DNA of 64,000 nt from Actinostola sp. cb2023 (GCA_033675265.1 JAUJYZ010001121.1:1-64000); one strand, 5' to 3'; positions 1 to 12,929 are shown, numbered from the stretch's first letter. Notes: generated from the letters alone by a model not told the origin. Numbers and translations are program-made.

Positions 1-762
1 TGTCCAGTGAGCCAAATAAAATGTTTTGTTTTCTGTTCAATCGCAGACTTTCACGGTTGAATGTGAGTCTCTCAACTAGCATTCATCAGTTCAATACTTT
101 CATGGTTGCTAACCTGAAGAAGGCTATATACGTTGTATTGGTCTTTGCTGAGTCCTTGGACTACTTGCTTCTTGATTATATTGTTTTTGTGCGCAATTAC
201 GTCACATTACAATTGTTTGGACGGTGCGCCTCTAACGCTGCACCCACTCTTGAAGAACATCCTAGCTGAATTCGTCTTTGCTTTTGATCGACAGATGACA
301 ATGATATATAGCGATTTTTATACTTGTATTTCATATTTTATTTTTTATTTTATTTTCAAAAATCATATAAATCCGAGCAGCTCTACTTAATTATACATGT
401 ACAGTCAACTCTCACCTTGCGGACACCCCGGTATTATGGACAGTTCGCTATTACGAGGATCGGAGACCCAGGGGAGGGATCACTCCTAAAATTGGACAAA
501 ATTGACAACCCATTCAAAAGGCGGGCACATTAGAAAGCCAGATATTTTAGGATCGGCATGGAAAATGTTCAGGCACTTCTGTAAACCTTGATTCCTCGTC
601 TCTAATGTGGGTTATCTCTTCTTCTTCCTATTTGTCTTTTCTCGCTCAGCCATCCCGGCTTTTTATGTTTCTTTATAATACATGAGGTGCAAATTGCTAG
701 GCAAACTATAAACTACGAAAGTCCCTAGCCTACCCTACCCTAGCCCGCCTTCAGGCTCTTAT

Positions 763-962
763 TTGTGTTTCTTTTTGGGGAGGGAGGGGAGGGGAAGAGG
801 GAGGGGAAGAGGGAGGGGAAAGAGGGAGGGGAGGGGAAGAGGGAGGGGAGGGGAAGAGGGAGGGAAGGAGGGGGAATGGGGAGAGAAGAGACGGGATTGG
901 GGAGAGGAAGGGGCTCAATCCCCTTCCTTTCCCCAATCCCCTCTCTTCTCTCCCCAGTCTCC
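763..962. repeat. Purine-rich G-tract and hairpin
   Basis: This is a run of GGGAGGGG(AAGA) units on the plus strand followed by its pyrimidine-rich complement. The segment from about 880 to 955 is an imperfect inverted repeat that could fold as a long hairpin, and the many G runs could form G-quadruplexes. The open frames through it are low-complexity products of the repeat, not genes. Confidence 0.8.
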
Positions 963-1011
963 CTCCCTCTTCCCCCCACTAAAAAACAGAAATGAGAGCC
1001 TGAAGCTAGGC

Positions 1012-1218
1012 AGGCTAACCCTACCCTAGCCTACTCAACCCTACCCTACACAACCCTACTCAACTCTATCCTACCCTACCCTACCCTATCTTACCCTACC
1101 CTACCCTACCCTACTCTACCCTACCCTACCCTACCCTACCCTACCCTACCCTACCCTACCCTACCCTACCCTACCCTATGCTATGCTACCCTACCCTATC
1201 CTACCCTACCCTACCCTA
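1012..1218. repeat. CCCTA pentanucleotide microsatellite
   Basis: About 200 bases made almost entirely of CCCTA/CCTAC units with a few variant copies (CTCAA, TATGC, TATCC). The unit is five bases, so it is not the metazoan TTAGGG telomere repeat. Confidence 0.9.
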
Positions 1219-2509
1219 GATCTGTCTCTAAAGTGGATTTTGTTAAATCAAAGTTTCATTTGTTTCCCATTTGCATTTGTTTTCCCTTTGTTAGACTGAA
1301 CAACAACTACACCTTGTACTCCAGCCACTTCTACACCTACTATACCATCGGCTAAAAATGATCCTAAATGACGATAAACTATCTCACGAGTACATAAATA
1401 TAGAAAAATTATATATATATTCATACACAAGACAACATATTCTTAATTAGAGTTGAATTTTAAAACGAAATGATACCCGGACTTTTTATATATTGTATAG
1501 CGAAATGACCCTCTACCACCCTCACTGGTACAAAAGGAGAGGGGGACTGGGAACGAATGATCTCATTGTAAACACGGAATCCGGCTAAGAATTGAAACTG
1601 AGTTGTTTCCTCACTCGATTGTTTGAATTCTTTAGCTCCATTCTCGATTGCTGTTTGATAAATGTATAACTGGTTCTCTGTAGACGCCTCTTTGCACTAA
1701 AGATTCGCACACAATGGAATTTACAAGAACATCAGAAGCCATGAAAACACTGTTACGATCTGGACTGATCGTTGAATATGAATTTACGTACAATGGCCGC
1801 CACTTGATTCCCTAACCTTGGAGGTCAAGCAATTATTATACATGTTATAGACGATTCAGAAGGACTTACTATGACTACCAAGCTCTGGTTAAGCCTATTC
1901 AGGTATTTAGTTTTGTTGTTAGTTCGAACAATCGAAATCTGACAGAAGTTCGATTTGGGCATTTTCCCCAATATTGAACGCTTGCGATTTTTTCAAAAAT
2001 GCTATGCAGAAATATTTTATTGGCGTTTTGCATTGATAAACATTAGTACTTTATCCACACATAGTAAAATAGTTTGAATCAGGTGCCACGATTTTGAAAA
2101 AAGCCCTCAAAGTTGGGGTGGTTTGGGTTTATGAATACAACGCATGCACGAGGGTCCATATTCTTCCTGATTCCGTTACAATGTGAGATGCAATTTCTTA
2201 AAACCAAATTGCCGAAGAAACTAGAAGGATATATCTACACACCCATGCAAAAAGTATTGCATTTAATCTCGAATTAGCTTTATGCGGCAGTTGCAAAATC
2301 TTGCCATTTTACAGTCTGCTGGACTTCGAAATTGCCATGAGCAGCGTGATAATTAAAAATAATTATAAAAAAATAATTAAATGATTTTCAAAGAAACCAA
2401 ATCGATATTAGTGATTCCTTATGTCAGGCCTTCAAAATACAGGAGTATAAGAGAAATTCATGTTTGATCGTAAAAATGATGGGCGTGTTTTACGGAGATA
2501 CCCTCTTAA

Positions 2510-3962
2510 GAGCGATACTCCGTAAATATCGGACATAGCGCGGACAAGCAGGTTCACCGATTTGGCTAATCTTTTGCATGTAATCTTGGTTGGGGACCCT
2601 TATCACGAAATGGGTATTATTAGGTTGAAATTTATTTTCTCTGGGAAATTACGCTCGAGGGCAGTTTTCAGCTATTCTGACACCAAGACAAGGACGCATA
2701 AGGGCGATATTTGGCCGTTTACGCCGACTTTGCGCTTACATTTTCAGAAACATGCTTACAATCCGAGAAATGAACAGCCTTTCTTCTTTCTGATGCAATA
2801 ATAAAACTAGTAAAAAAGTTAAAGAAAGGCGTCGACCTGGGGGATGAATGTCGGTAGATTTTCGGCTTTTCAAGATTTCCCAAAATACCGTAAATTCAGA
2901 AGCCTATATCTGTGATGATACGTCGAATTAAGATCCGTAGAAAGTTTTTGCAATATGTTCTAGCTTCGGCTGACAGTTACAGAAAAGATGGAGGTGGCAT
3001 CTTTTAATACGCGCCGACACGGCTTCGTAGAATACTCTAAGGTGTAGCATGGTTGTGCTGAATATGCTAATTAGGTAGTTTTGTCAGATTCCCGTTAGGT
3101 CGTTCAAAATTTGAAAAACACTTGATAAAGCCATAACATTTCGTTTTCCTTTAACAAAGAAATGTAAAAGTTGATAATTTTATTTTTTCCTGTTTTTTTT
3201 CGCCACTAACATGCCGCGCGAGAATTGCTCATTATGCATAATATATGCCTCAGTACTGAAATCGACAACTTGAAGTTTGCGTCAGTACGACTAGATCGCA
3301 CACGAGTTCCATGCTTCAGGTGAGTGCTGGAATATCTATTATGATCATTCTGTTTCTTGCTTTATTCGTTTTATATGTTGTTCGATGCATACTTCAAATA
3401 AAGCATTGAAATTTGTAGTGACGGTATTATTGATATCCTGCTTACCTAGTAAACACTATACTATCGAATTCACTGACATTGTTTACTCGTCTGATTAATA
3501 CTGCAGGCTTTCAAAAATGAGAATGATTAAGCCTTATTTACTCTAAATCGTTCAGTTGTAGTACATTAAACGATGGCAAATTGCGGCTTTGAGAAGATTG
3601 TGGGAAATCCGTGTGGAACTTATTACCCAGAAGACTCTGAATGTGTGTCGATTCAGAGCTGTCAAAAGGAAGTAAACTCGCACTTAGGACTACTGCATGC
3701 GATGGCCGAGACTGTTTTAATAAGTGAAAAGCAGTTGATTTTCGCCAGAGCAGGTAAATTACAACATGACACATTTAATTTCAGTGCAGCTTTAGATCAT
3801 TTTCCCGCTCGAATTTCATGCATTATGAATCTTAAGCCGCGGCACACGGGCGACTTTATTAAATCGCAAGTACACGAGTGTGGCTACACGTGCAACAAAT
3901 CTTGCGATTTTGTCGCGAAAGTTTTGATTGGTTTCAAGAATATATGTGACTCGTGTTACATG
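2510..3962 (+). repeat. Left terminal inverted repeat of element A
   Basis: This arm matches the reverse complement of 9706-11165 almost base for base after the first 60 bases. It contains the presumed promoter and the whole first exon (3573-3753) of the element's gene, so the right arm carries a mirror copy of that exon. The start of homology loss at about 3962 coincides with a CATGTAACACG motif shared by both arms. Confidence 0.9.
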
Positions 3963-6900
3963 GGCGATTTTCATCGTGCGCTTGCATTGCTTGTGTCGCC
4001 GCGGCTTTCAGCAACTTGCTAAGTGTTTTATTCTTATTATATATATATGTTTTCTTACAATTTCGTCATAAAAGCTATAAACAGTAAACCCATGATTTTG
4101 TTTAGGCATCTTTGAATGGAGTGATGATTATGATAGCATAACCATTTGTCCTCGTCATAGAGGTGATTATGGCATAAGATGGAGAACCGGGAAAACAAGA
4201 TGTACTATCCCACCCTCCCTCAGTGGACATACAGGCGGTGTCCCACCCAAAGGAACAAGGGGCGTGACTGTAATGCATTCCAAAATAGTATACGAGAGAA
4301 CAGGAATTATCATTCCAATAGGATCGCGTAAGTATTAAATATAACAAATATGAAAATATCTTCTTGTCACTAAGGCTCGGAGTAATAGCTAACTGTCTCT
4401 CCTATACTGCGGATACCAGTGTGCGGCTTCGGGCGCAAATTTGTGTCCGATATCTTTGCAAATACATGCATCGGTGTAAAACTAACCAGCCTGGCACTAG
4501 ATGATCCCCCCCTTATCAAACCCTATAAAACATTTACGCTGTTGACTGCAGTATTTAGCCATAAAGGGGTTGTGATCCTTGGGGATGCATGTTACGGTAC
4601 AAAATGGCAATGTTGTTCACTGTAACTGTTCCCCTTGTTCCAGCTATTTGCCCGACTTGTAGAGAAAGACTTAGTGGCATTGTTTTGGAACATCATGCCA
4701 AGGAGACGAAGAATTGTGATGAAATCGATCATAATGAGGAAGAAAAAGAGAAGGGAGGGCATGCAGAATGGAAATTGATCACCCCTGAACATCTGTCCAG
4801 GTTGCGCCCTCGTCCCGAGACGTCTGACAAACCACCGGATGACATTCCGGTACGATAACAACTTTATCATTTATTCTGCATCAGTCTTATGATGCTAAAA
4901 GGTTACATATCATTTCGCTTTCAAATGGCAGAGAAAAGTTGGTATTTACGTCGGTATAGTGAAAGTTAGTCAACACTGATATCTGCGCCCGTATCTATTT
5001 GATGTTTAGCAGTTATCAGGCATACCTCCCCCAACGTTAGTGGACCAATTCGTGACTTTTATCTATAGTATATTCTTTGTAATTTAGCTTTTATATATTT
5101 ATATTTTAGGTATGAATAATGCACATTTGATTAATATACATATGTTAAAGTTGCGCTTGATAAATATTAAATATTATTATTATTATTATTAATAATATGT
5201 GCTAAAGGTCGATTTCTTTGCTTCGCCAATGAACGGTAATTCACGCTTCCTGCCACAGGTTTTGTCTCCTATCAGTGCAGCTATCCAATCCATCCCAAGC
5301 GAGGAGGCCGATAGCTATGGAAGATTGGGATTAGCAACTCCAAGCACACCATTCGTAAGCCACAAAAGAGAGAAACTCAATAGTTTCTTACAGTTTAGTA
5401 ATATGCCGCCCGTGACAACGGATCTCAATGTCTGCAGTACAACGGAACGAACGCAAAGGAGGTATATTGCTTCTGCATGTGACGTTGTCACTGCGGTGCT
5501 GCAAACGTTATCACCATCTAACCCAGGAGAGCTCTGGAAGGCAATCAGGAACTCTGATAGACTTTGCGAAGATTTTGACCTCCCAAGGAACGCCGAGTTA
5601 AAAAAAAGCGAGAACATTATTTATCTCAAAGCTTTAGCGGAGTCATTCATTAATGCAACAAGTAGCAACGTCAAAAGGCAGGTGCTGTCCATTATCGCAG
5701 ACCTTGCTACTTTGAAGGAGATCCGGCTTTTCATTCCTGGACTGACGAAGTATATGTTCTGTGAGGCTAGAAAGCACCGTTTAGAGTATGGACGTGGAGT
5801 TCCTATATTATCCAAGCCAATGCCGCGAATACGATATGATATCACTATGCTCGAACATTTTCTTGACTTCATAACAAGTCCTTACATTATTCAGGACTTG
5901 CCATTTGGTCAAAAACAGCTCAAGTTATCTTCTGGAGAGATACTTCAGACCCCGAATGTTGTAAGAGTATCTGTTAACGAGCGCATCATCAGCCAGTACT
6001 GCCATTATTGCGAGGAGAGCGACTTGACCGCACTAAGTCGAAGCACTCTACGCCGCATACTTTGTGCGTGCAGAGCTTCTGTCAGAAAAAGCCTTCAAGG
6101 ACTCGACTCGTTTGCAGCAGATGGGGACAAAGCTTTCGACGACCTTTTTGGCATACTGGAGAAACTTGTAGACGAAGGAGTGGATTCAGACCTTGTGAAA
6201 AGTCTTAAAACGAAGCTGAAGGATGGGAGGAATTATCTCAAGGGGGACTTTAAGGTTAGTGGAACTGTCTTGATAATCGACTTTATTTAAAGAAGGGTAG
6301 TATCACTTAACAGTAGTTCAACTAATGAACTTTTGGCCCTCTGGCACAATCACACACACTCCTTACTACAGTACAATACTCATATTTGATGGAGGGAGGA
6401 CAACTGGAGTACAGCAGAAAACGTACCATCAAATCAATGGAGAGAATGAACTGACAAATCTCTAGGCACATGTAGCGCTCAGCCCTCTCATTCAGACTAT
6501 CTTGCTGACATGTCAAACTGGCGTTTTGGAAAGATGATTTACAACTGTCATTATGCGTATATAATGAAGTATATCATTGTTATATGATAACGATACATGT
6601 TATCTCCTTACCAATAGGTACACATCACAACATCCTCACAAGTGCCTGATCACTGTAGCCAGTTCGCACTGAGTGATTCCTCAGAGACCTCCTTTACAGT
6701 TAAATGTAGCCACTCTCATGACATGCGCTGTAAACGCTGTAATGATCTAAAGGCTGTGCTGAGTGACATCGAAACAGCAATAACTGCGACGGACTTCCAG
6801 TCAGTAAGCGACAAAGATGACACTCTATTCGCTTGCCAAGAGGCCACGGCTTGTATCCAGAACTGGAAGTCACACCTGCTGCGAATGGTTAACCAAGACA

Positions 6901-8940
6901 GAGCGCGAATAGATGTAATCGAGCGCCTTGAGGAGGATAGCGCCCTACTAGTGCAGGATTGGGCTATGAAATTTTTACCCCGACGATATCGAGAATCACA
7001 GGGGGAATGGTTCGCCAAAAGAGGCATGTCCTGGCATATCACCGTGGCAACCACCAAGAAGGAGACCTCCTTACAGACACAGTCATTCGTGCACGTTGTA
7101 GATGATTGCAGTCAGGACAGCCAATGTGTAGTGGCATTAATCGTTCACATCTTGAGGACAATCCGACATGACAACCCGGAGATCACCCGTGTCTTTTATA
7201 GACAAGATAACGCAGGTTGTTATCATTCTGTAAATACAATTCTTGCACTACCAATCATCAGTAACAGAATTGGTGTTAGAGTTGAACGGATGGATTTTTC
7301 TGATCCTCAGGGGGGCAAGGGCCCTTGTGACAGACTTGCCGCTACACTCAAGAACCACGTACGTGCATATATAAATGAAGGTCACAACGTCTGCTCTGTC
7401 CAGGAGCTAAAAGATGCTCTGCTGTCCCACGGAGGGATACCGGGTGTCAGGGTTGCTATGCTGACCAATCCGCATGCCAGTAAAGTGGACAAAAAAATCT
7501 CAGGGATTAGCAAATTGAATAATTTTCTGTTCATCGATGACACGTCAGTGAAGGTGTGGAGGGCCTACGGAGTTGGCGAGGGTAAGAAGATCGATTTAAC
7601 ACAGGAAGAAGGTATATATTATATAACCTTAAAATCGCCGCATAAGTGCTTACAAATGGTCAGTCGAGCATTGGTGAGCAGTCGAGAAGCAGTTTTACGA
7701 CACCAGCCGACGAGCATTTTTTCCGAACACTGCTGCAACATGACATCATCACAATTCCGAGCAAGCGAGCAACTCGAAAAAATACATTTCGCGGACACAC
7801 GGATTTTTAGACGAACATTGCAAGCACAGGCGAAAACTGACGCGCATTTTATAACTTTGTCAGTCAGACCATTTGTAGGCACTAATATAGGAGTCTATTT
7901 TTGTAAGGTGCGCAAATATTCTTACCAAATTTACCCTATCAGACTTTCAGGTTCTCAATACGAGTAACCCAGAGGGAAGGTTCTCTGATGGGGGATTCAA
8001 ACCAGTAAAACCAAAGAAACTGTCGACCTCATCCTGCAGCTCCGACTCAAGTGGTGGTACTAAGAGGGATGTTGGTGCGTCTGATGGTACCGATGCTTCT
8101 ATTTCGGCTGAGGATGTGGTTGAGGTAGAGAATGATATGGAAGATAGTTTTAGTGATGGAGAGACCGCCGTGAAATCACCTCCTCCATGCTTGTTCGCCT
8201 GTCCCAATGAAGGCTGTACCCGATCATTTCAGCGTTATAGTTCCATGGTAAATCACGTATCATACGGAAAGTGCAAGTACAAGGAGGAAAGAGAAACACT
8301 CTTGGATAAAGCCAAGGTAGGATACAGGGACAGGTTGGTGGTAGGTCAGTCTACTTCAAATGTGGCAGGTATACACGACACCGGATCCCAACGGTGCAAC
8401 AACAGTCTTGCATCAGAGGAAGGCTGGGCACTAAGAAAGAAGAAGAAGGCCAAACCTTTCACTGAGAAACAGAGGGCCTTCCTTGAAGAAAAGTTCATGG
8501 TCGGAGAAACTGGAAAAAAGTTAGATCCCGCAACAGTAAGCAATCAGATGAGGCTGGTCAGAGATGACGAAGGCGATAGGCTATTCTCCGCGGTAGAAAT
8601 CTTGTCTTCCGCCCAAATACAAGGATATTTTTCAAGAAGAGCCAAATGCTCAAACCAAGAAGAGGACGATTTCGAAGCAGCACAGATGGAAGACGCCATA
8701 ACAACCATCCGCGATTGCGTAATCGACGAAACCACACCCAGTCAACCAATCGTGTACGATGGGTACAATATTTGCCAACTTATCGCCGAGGGAAAGCTCA
8801 GCAAGCTTACCATAGCCGTTCTCAGGAACATTTGCCATCATTTCCAGCTTGTTGTGGATGTAGGCGCAGCGCCGCGGCGAAAAGCACCCTTCATTGCAGG
8901 GCTTGAGGGCATGGTAAAATCGTGTTCCTGTGCGACATAG
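3573..8940 (+). CDS. Transposase-like protein of element A (six exons)
   Basis: Six exons can be joined with GT-AG introns and matching phases: 3573-3753, 4106-4327, 4644-4849, 5259-6254, 6618-7611 and 7943-8940. They give about 1198 residues with no internal stop. Module order: an N-terminal region ending in SEKQLIFARAG; a Cys/His module with ICPRHR; a CPTC module; a long helical region; a Cys-rich knot (CKRC); an RNase H-like core; a C2HC-type finger (CPNEGC...H, about residues 950-985); and a C-terminal segment resembling a SAP helix pair (about 1150-1190). Likely catalytic acidic residues are the D of QDWAMKF, the D of QDNAGCYH and the D of GKGPCDR, all conserved in the gene of element E. 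The role as transposase is inferred from this core and from sitting alone between TIRs; exon joins are predictions. The frame looks intact. Confidence 0.72.
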
Positions 8941-9392
8941 CCAGCGTGATCACAATATCTGTGTACAGAGGTAGAGGCAGTCTAACTTGTTTGATTATAT
9001 TATCCATGTAAGCAAAACTACCTTAAGTTATTTCATAACGTTGTAAGCAAAGGGCGCCATGAACTACTCGATACTGAACGTTTGAGAAAATTGTCAAATC
9101 CACCAGCATATTGTTCACTGGTAGCATAACAAGCATGCAATAATTTACTGTTTCATATAGAATTTCCCTGCTCTAATGGCGAAAACTATAAACGGCCTTC
9201 CACTCAGAAGAATAGACTCGGCAGCGACATGCATGCAGGTGGTTCCAATTGTGAGTTTAAATTGTTAGAAAAAAATCAAATGACACGGGTTCTGAGTTGT
9301 ATATGAAGCATACTTCCACTGATGTATAGATTGACCACATTTCTACATGAACTCTTTTGAAGTCTTATAAGTTAATGCCAACGTTATGCTTC
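8941..9392. other. Unique 3' segment between transposase and right arm of A
   Basis: AT-rich DNA after the transposase stop. It presumably holds the polyadenylation region; no gene or repeat is seen. Confidence 0.5.
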
Positions 9393-10464
9393 AAAGCCTG
9401 CAGTATATATCAGACGAGTAAACAATGTCAGTGAATTCGATAGTATATAGTATTTAGGTAAGCAGGATATCAATAATAATACCGTCACTACAAATTTCAA
9501 TGCTTTATTTGAAGTACGCATCGAACAACATATAAAACGAATAAAGCAAGAAACAGAATGATCATAATAGATATTCCAGCACTCACCTGAATCATGGAAC
9601 TCGTGTGCGATCTAGTCGTACTGACGCAAACTTCAAGTTGTCGATTTCAGTACTGAGGCATATATTATGCATAATGAGCAATTCTCGCGCGGCATGTTAG
9701 TGGCATGTAACACGAGTCACATATATTCTTGAAACCAATCAAAACTTTCGCGACAAAATCGCAAGATTTGTTGCACGTGTAGCCACACTCGTGTACTTGC
9801 GATTTAATAAAGTCGCCCGTGTGCCGCGGCTTAAGATTCATAATGCATGAAATTCGAGCGGGAAAATGATCTAAAGCTGCACTGAAATTAAATGTGTCAT
9901 GTTGTAATTTACCTGCTCTGGCGAAAATCAACTGCTTTTCACTTATTAAAACAGTCTCGGCCATCGCATGCAGTAGTCCTAAGTGCGAGTTTACTTCCTT
10001 TTGACAGCTCTGAATCGACACACATTCAGAGTCTTCTGGGTAATAAGTTCCACACGGATTTCCCACAATCTTCTCAAAGCCGCAATTTGCCATCGTTTAA
10101 TGTACTACAACTGAACGATTTAGAGTAAATAAGGCTTAATCATTCTCATTTTTGAAAGCCTGCAGTATTAATCAGACGAGTAAACAATGTCAGTGAATTC
10201 GATAGTATAGTGTTTACTAGGTAAGCAGGATATCAATAATACCGTCACTACAAATTTCAATGCTTTATTTGAAGTATGCATCGAACAACATATAAAACGA
10301 ATAAAGCAAGAAACAGAATGATCATAATAGATATTCCAGCACTCACCTGAAGCATGGAACTCGTGTGCGATCTAGTCGTACTGACGCAAACTTCAAGTTG
10401 TCGATTTCAGTACTGAGGCATATATTATGCATAATGAGCAATTCTCGCGCGGCATGTTAGTGGC
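9393..10464. repeat. Direct duplication of about 310 bp within the right arm of A
   Basis: Segments 9393-9704 and 10155-10464 are near-identical direct copies that flank the mirrored exon-1 block (9705-10154). The left arm has only one corresponding segment (about 3206-3514). The extra copy must have arisen in the right arm after the TIR was established, by unequal exchange or aberrant repair. Confidence 0.85.
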
Positions 10465-11165
10465 GAAAAAAAACAGGAAAAAATAAAATTATCAACTTTT
10501 ACATTTCTTTGTTAAAGGAAAACGAAATGTTATGGCTTTATCAAGTGTTTTTCAAATTTTGAACGACCTAACGGGAATCTGACAAAACTACCTAATTAGC
10601 ATATTCAGCACAACCATGCTACACCTTAGAGTATTCTACGAAGCCGTGTCGGCGCGCATTAAAAGATGCCACCTCCATCTTTTCTGTACCTGTCAGCCGA
10701 AGCTAGAACGTATTGCAAAAACTTTCTACAGATCTTAATTCGACGTATCATCACAGATATAGGCTTCTGAATTTACGGTATTTTGGGAAATCTTGAAAAG
10801 CCGAAAATCTACCGACATTCATCCCCCAGGTCGACGCCTTTCTTTAACTTTTTTACTTGTTTTATTATTGCATCAGAAAGAAGAAAGGCTGTTCATTTCT
10901 CGGATTGTAAGCATATTTCTGAAAATGTAAGCGCGAAGTCGGCGTAGACGGCCAAATATCTCCCTTATGCGTCCTTGTCTTGGTGTCAGAATAGCTGAAA
11001 ACTGCCCTCGAGCGTAATTTCCCAGAGAAAATAAATTTCAACCTAATAATACCCATTTCGTGATAAGGGTCCCCAACCAAGATTACATGCAAAAGATTAG
11101 CCAAATCGGTGAACCTGCTTGTCCGCGAAATTTTGATTTGGCTCGAAGTTTACAGAGTATCGCTC
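9706..11165 (-). repeat. Right terminal inverted repeat of element A
   Basis: Inverted copy of 2510-3962. It carries an intact mirror of exon 1 (start codon near 10093 on the minus strand, the same 60 residues) but no downstream exons, so any transcript from its promoter would run antisense into the 3' end of the transposase gene. Confidence 0.9.
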
Positions 11166-11169
11166 TTAA

Positions 11170-11299
11170 GTGCTTTCTCCATGTCTCTGAAACTTAACAT
11201 ATTCAGTCCTCCTTTTTCTATTGGCCCAATAATTGTTGATTTTTTAATTTTTGCTGGTTTATTTTGCCAAATCTGCAGCTGTTCTGCACGGAAAGATCA
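11170..11299 (-). pseudogene. LINE reverse-transcriptase fragment
   Basis: The minus strand reads a piece of a non-LTR retrotransposon ORF2 just past the RT fingers/palm, including the motifs KKSTIIGPIEKGGL and FRDMEKAL. The same 130 bases recur at 50609-50742. The fragment ends on one side at the TTAA used by element A and on the other where Polinton sequence begins at 11300. Confidence 0.75.
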
Positions 11300-12929
11300 T
11301 GGGCATGGATATTACCAAAACAGAAAAACACCTCACACCTGCAATGAGGTTGGCATTGTCCCTCCTTATCGACCTGGAAAGAAAAGACGCCATTTTCAAT
11401 GTACAAACACTGAAAAAATATCAAAACGTTCTAAAATTCAATGTAAAAACGAAAGGAATTGTCTCGGAAGAGCTATTCTGACCGGAATAAAGAAAGGTAC
11501 TGTGCCTGATGACAAATCATTATTTGAATGGTATGAAAAACATGGAATCGGACAATACTGGAGTCAAGATTGTGGATATGGGGAGATCTTGGAATTTCAA
11601 ACCAATCTCAAATCTATCGTGGACATTAAAGTTGATGATGAAGTGGCTAGATGTGTAATATTCAGTGGAAATCAAAAATCAGTGACTAAAAAAGGACTCC
11701 CTTCCATCTTCCTTAATTATGTGAATAATCATTTTGAATACATTAGCAGCATGAAAGGATGGTTGGGTGTAAGTTATTATTGCACTGAATGTAACAAGGG
11801 ATATTCTATGAAGAGTAAACATCGTTGCGTCCGTCCATGCCTTCGATGTAAAGGTAATCAAGACCATTTTGCGACACGTCAACCATATGATTTTGAATGC
11901 CAACAATGTCTCGGACAATTTTGGAATCAAATCTGTTTTGATGAACATCTAATCCCTCGTTATCAAAAGGACAACAAAACATATTCGACTTGTCAACGGT
12001 ATCAACGATGTCCAAACTGTTATGTCACAGTAGATTTATGGCAGAAGGAAAAGAAAGAGTTGGGGAATCTGAGTCAGTTCCACAAATGTCATTATCACGT
12101 CTGCAAACATTGTTCAAAAGAAGTTGAAAGAAATAATCATTTCTGTTTCATTCAACCTCTTTCTAAAGACAACAATGAGACCACCATTCAAAAGGAATTT
12201 CGCTATTGTTTTTTTGACTTTGAAACTCGATGTCTCGAAGAGTACCACAAGGTCAATAAAGTAGTGGCTGTGAAATGCTGTGAAGTTTGCCAAAACGAGA
12301 CCGATGTGACTAAACCTTGTCAAGGTGGAAGTTGCGGACGTAAGCGGATGAATGTTCTTAATACCGTTGAAGAGTTTTGTGAATGGGTGTTCGAGGATCC
12401 TTTACACATATCTTACGTTTTCCTAGCACACAACTTTAAAGGTTACGATTCTTATCCCATTTTAGAATGGATGGTAAATCATGGTCATCGCCCAAAGTGT
12501 ATCTTCCAAGGAGCAAAAATTATTCAATTAAGTTTGAACAATGTCACATTCAAAGATTCTCTTTGTTTCATCCCTATGGCATTAAGAGAATTTCCCAAAA
12601 CATTTGGAATTCCTAAATCTTTTAATAAAGGATTTTTTCCTCATTTTTTTAACACTAAAGAGAATGAGAAATACATCGGTCCTTATCCGGAGGCTAAGTT
12701 CTATGGTGTTGAAGATATGAAAGAAAACGTTCGTCAAGAATTTGAAGAATGGTACATGGTAAAGATCGAAAGCGGTCAAGAATTTAATTTTCAAATAGAA
12801 ATTGAAAAATACTGTTTACAAGACGTTATTCTGATGATGAAGGGGTGTCTATGTTTTCGCTCTCTGTATACCAGACTGTTTGATGTGGATCCTTTTCATG
12901 AATATACAACTATTGCCAGCTCAAGGTAC

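Larger units (their letters stand above)
1..2505. other. Intergenic DNA, no supported gene
   Basis: No reading frame here shows a recognisable domain, and the frames present are short or low complexity. Around 400-480 the sequence resembles the tip of a pogo/Tigger-type DNA transposon (CAGTCAACTCTC followed by GCGGACACC), but no matching second end was found. The only other structures are the G-rich tract and the CCCTA microsatellite listed separately. Confidence 0.6.
2506..11169. mobile_element. Element A: long-TIR, TTAA-flanked DNA transposon
   Basis: The element runs from 2510 to 11165 between two TTAA copies (2506-2509 and 11166-11169). Its ends begin GAGCGATACTC and finish GAGTATCGCTC. 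The arms (2510-3962 and 9706-11165) are inverted copies of about 1.45 kb, imperfect in the outermost 60 bases and nearly identical further in. Between them lies one spliced gene on the plus strand. TTAA duplications are known from the piggyBac and Kolobok superfamilies, but the encoded protein does not look like a piggyBac transposase, so the superfamily is left open. The right flank is a LINE fragment; the left flank is not, so the insertion site has been rearranged since. Confidence 0.85.

Noticed and set aside
763..1029. Gly/Arg- and Pro/Ser-rich open frames
   Set aside because: They are translations of the G-rich repeat on both strands.
1012..1218. Interstitial telomere
   Set aside because: The unit is CCCTA (five bases), not the metazoan CCCTAA, and the array is imperfect.
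7612..7942. A separate insertion inside the A transposase gene
   Set aside because: No inverted ends or target duplication are visible, and a GT donor with an AG acceptor in matching phase makes it an ordinary intron.
11109..11299. An N-terminal extension of the polymerase starting at 11109
   Set aside because: The first bases are the end of element A and the rest is antisense LINE; the polymerase-like sequence begins only after 11300.
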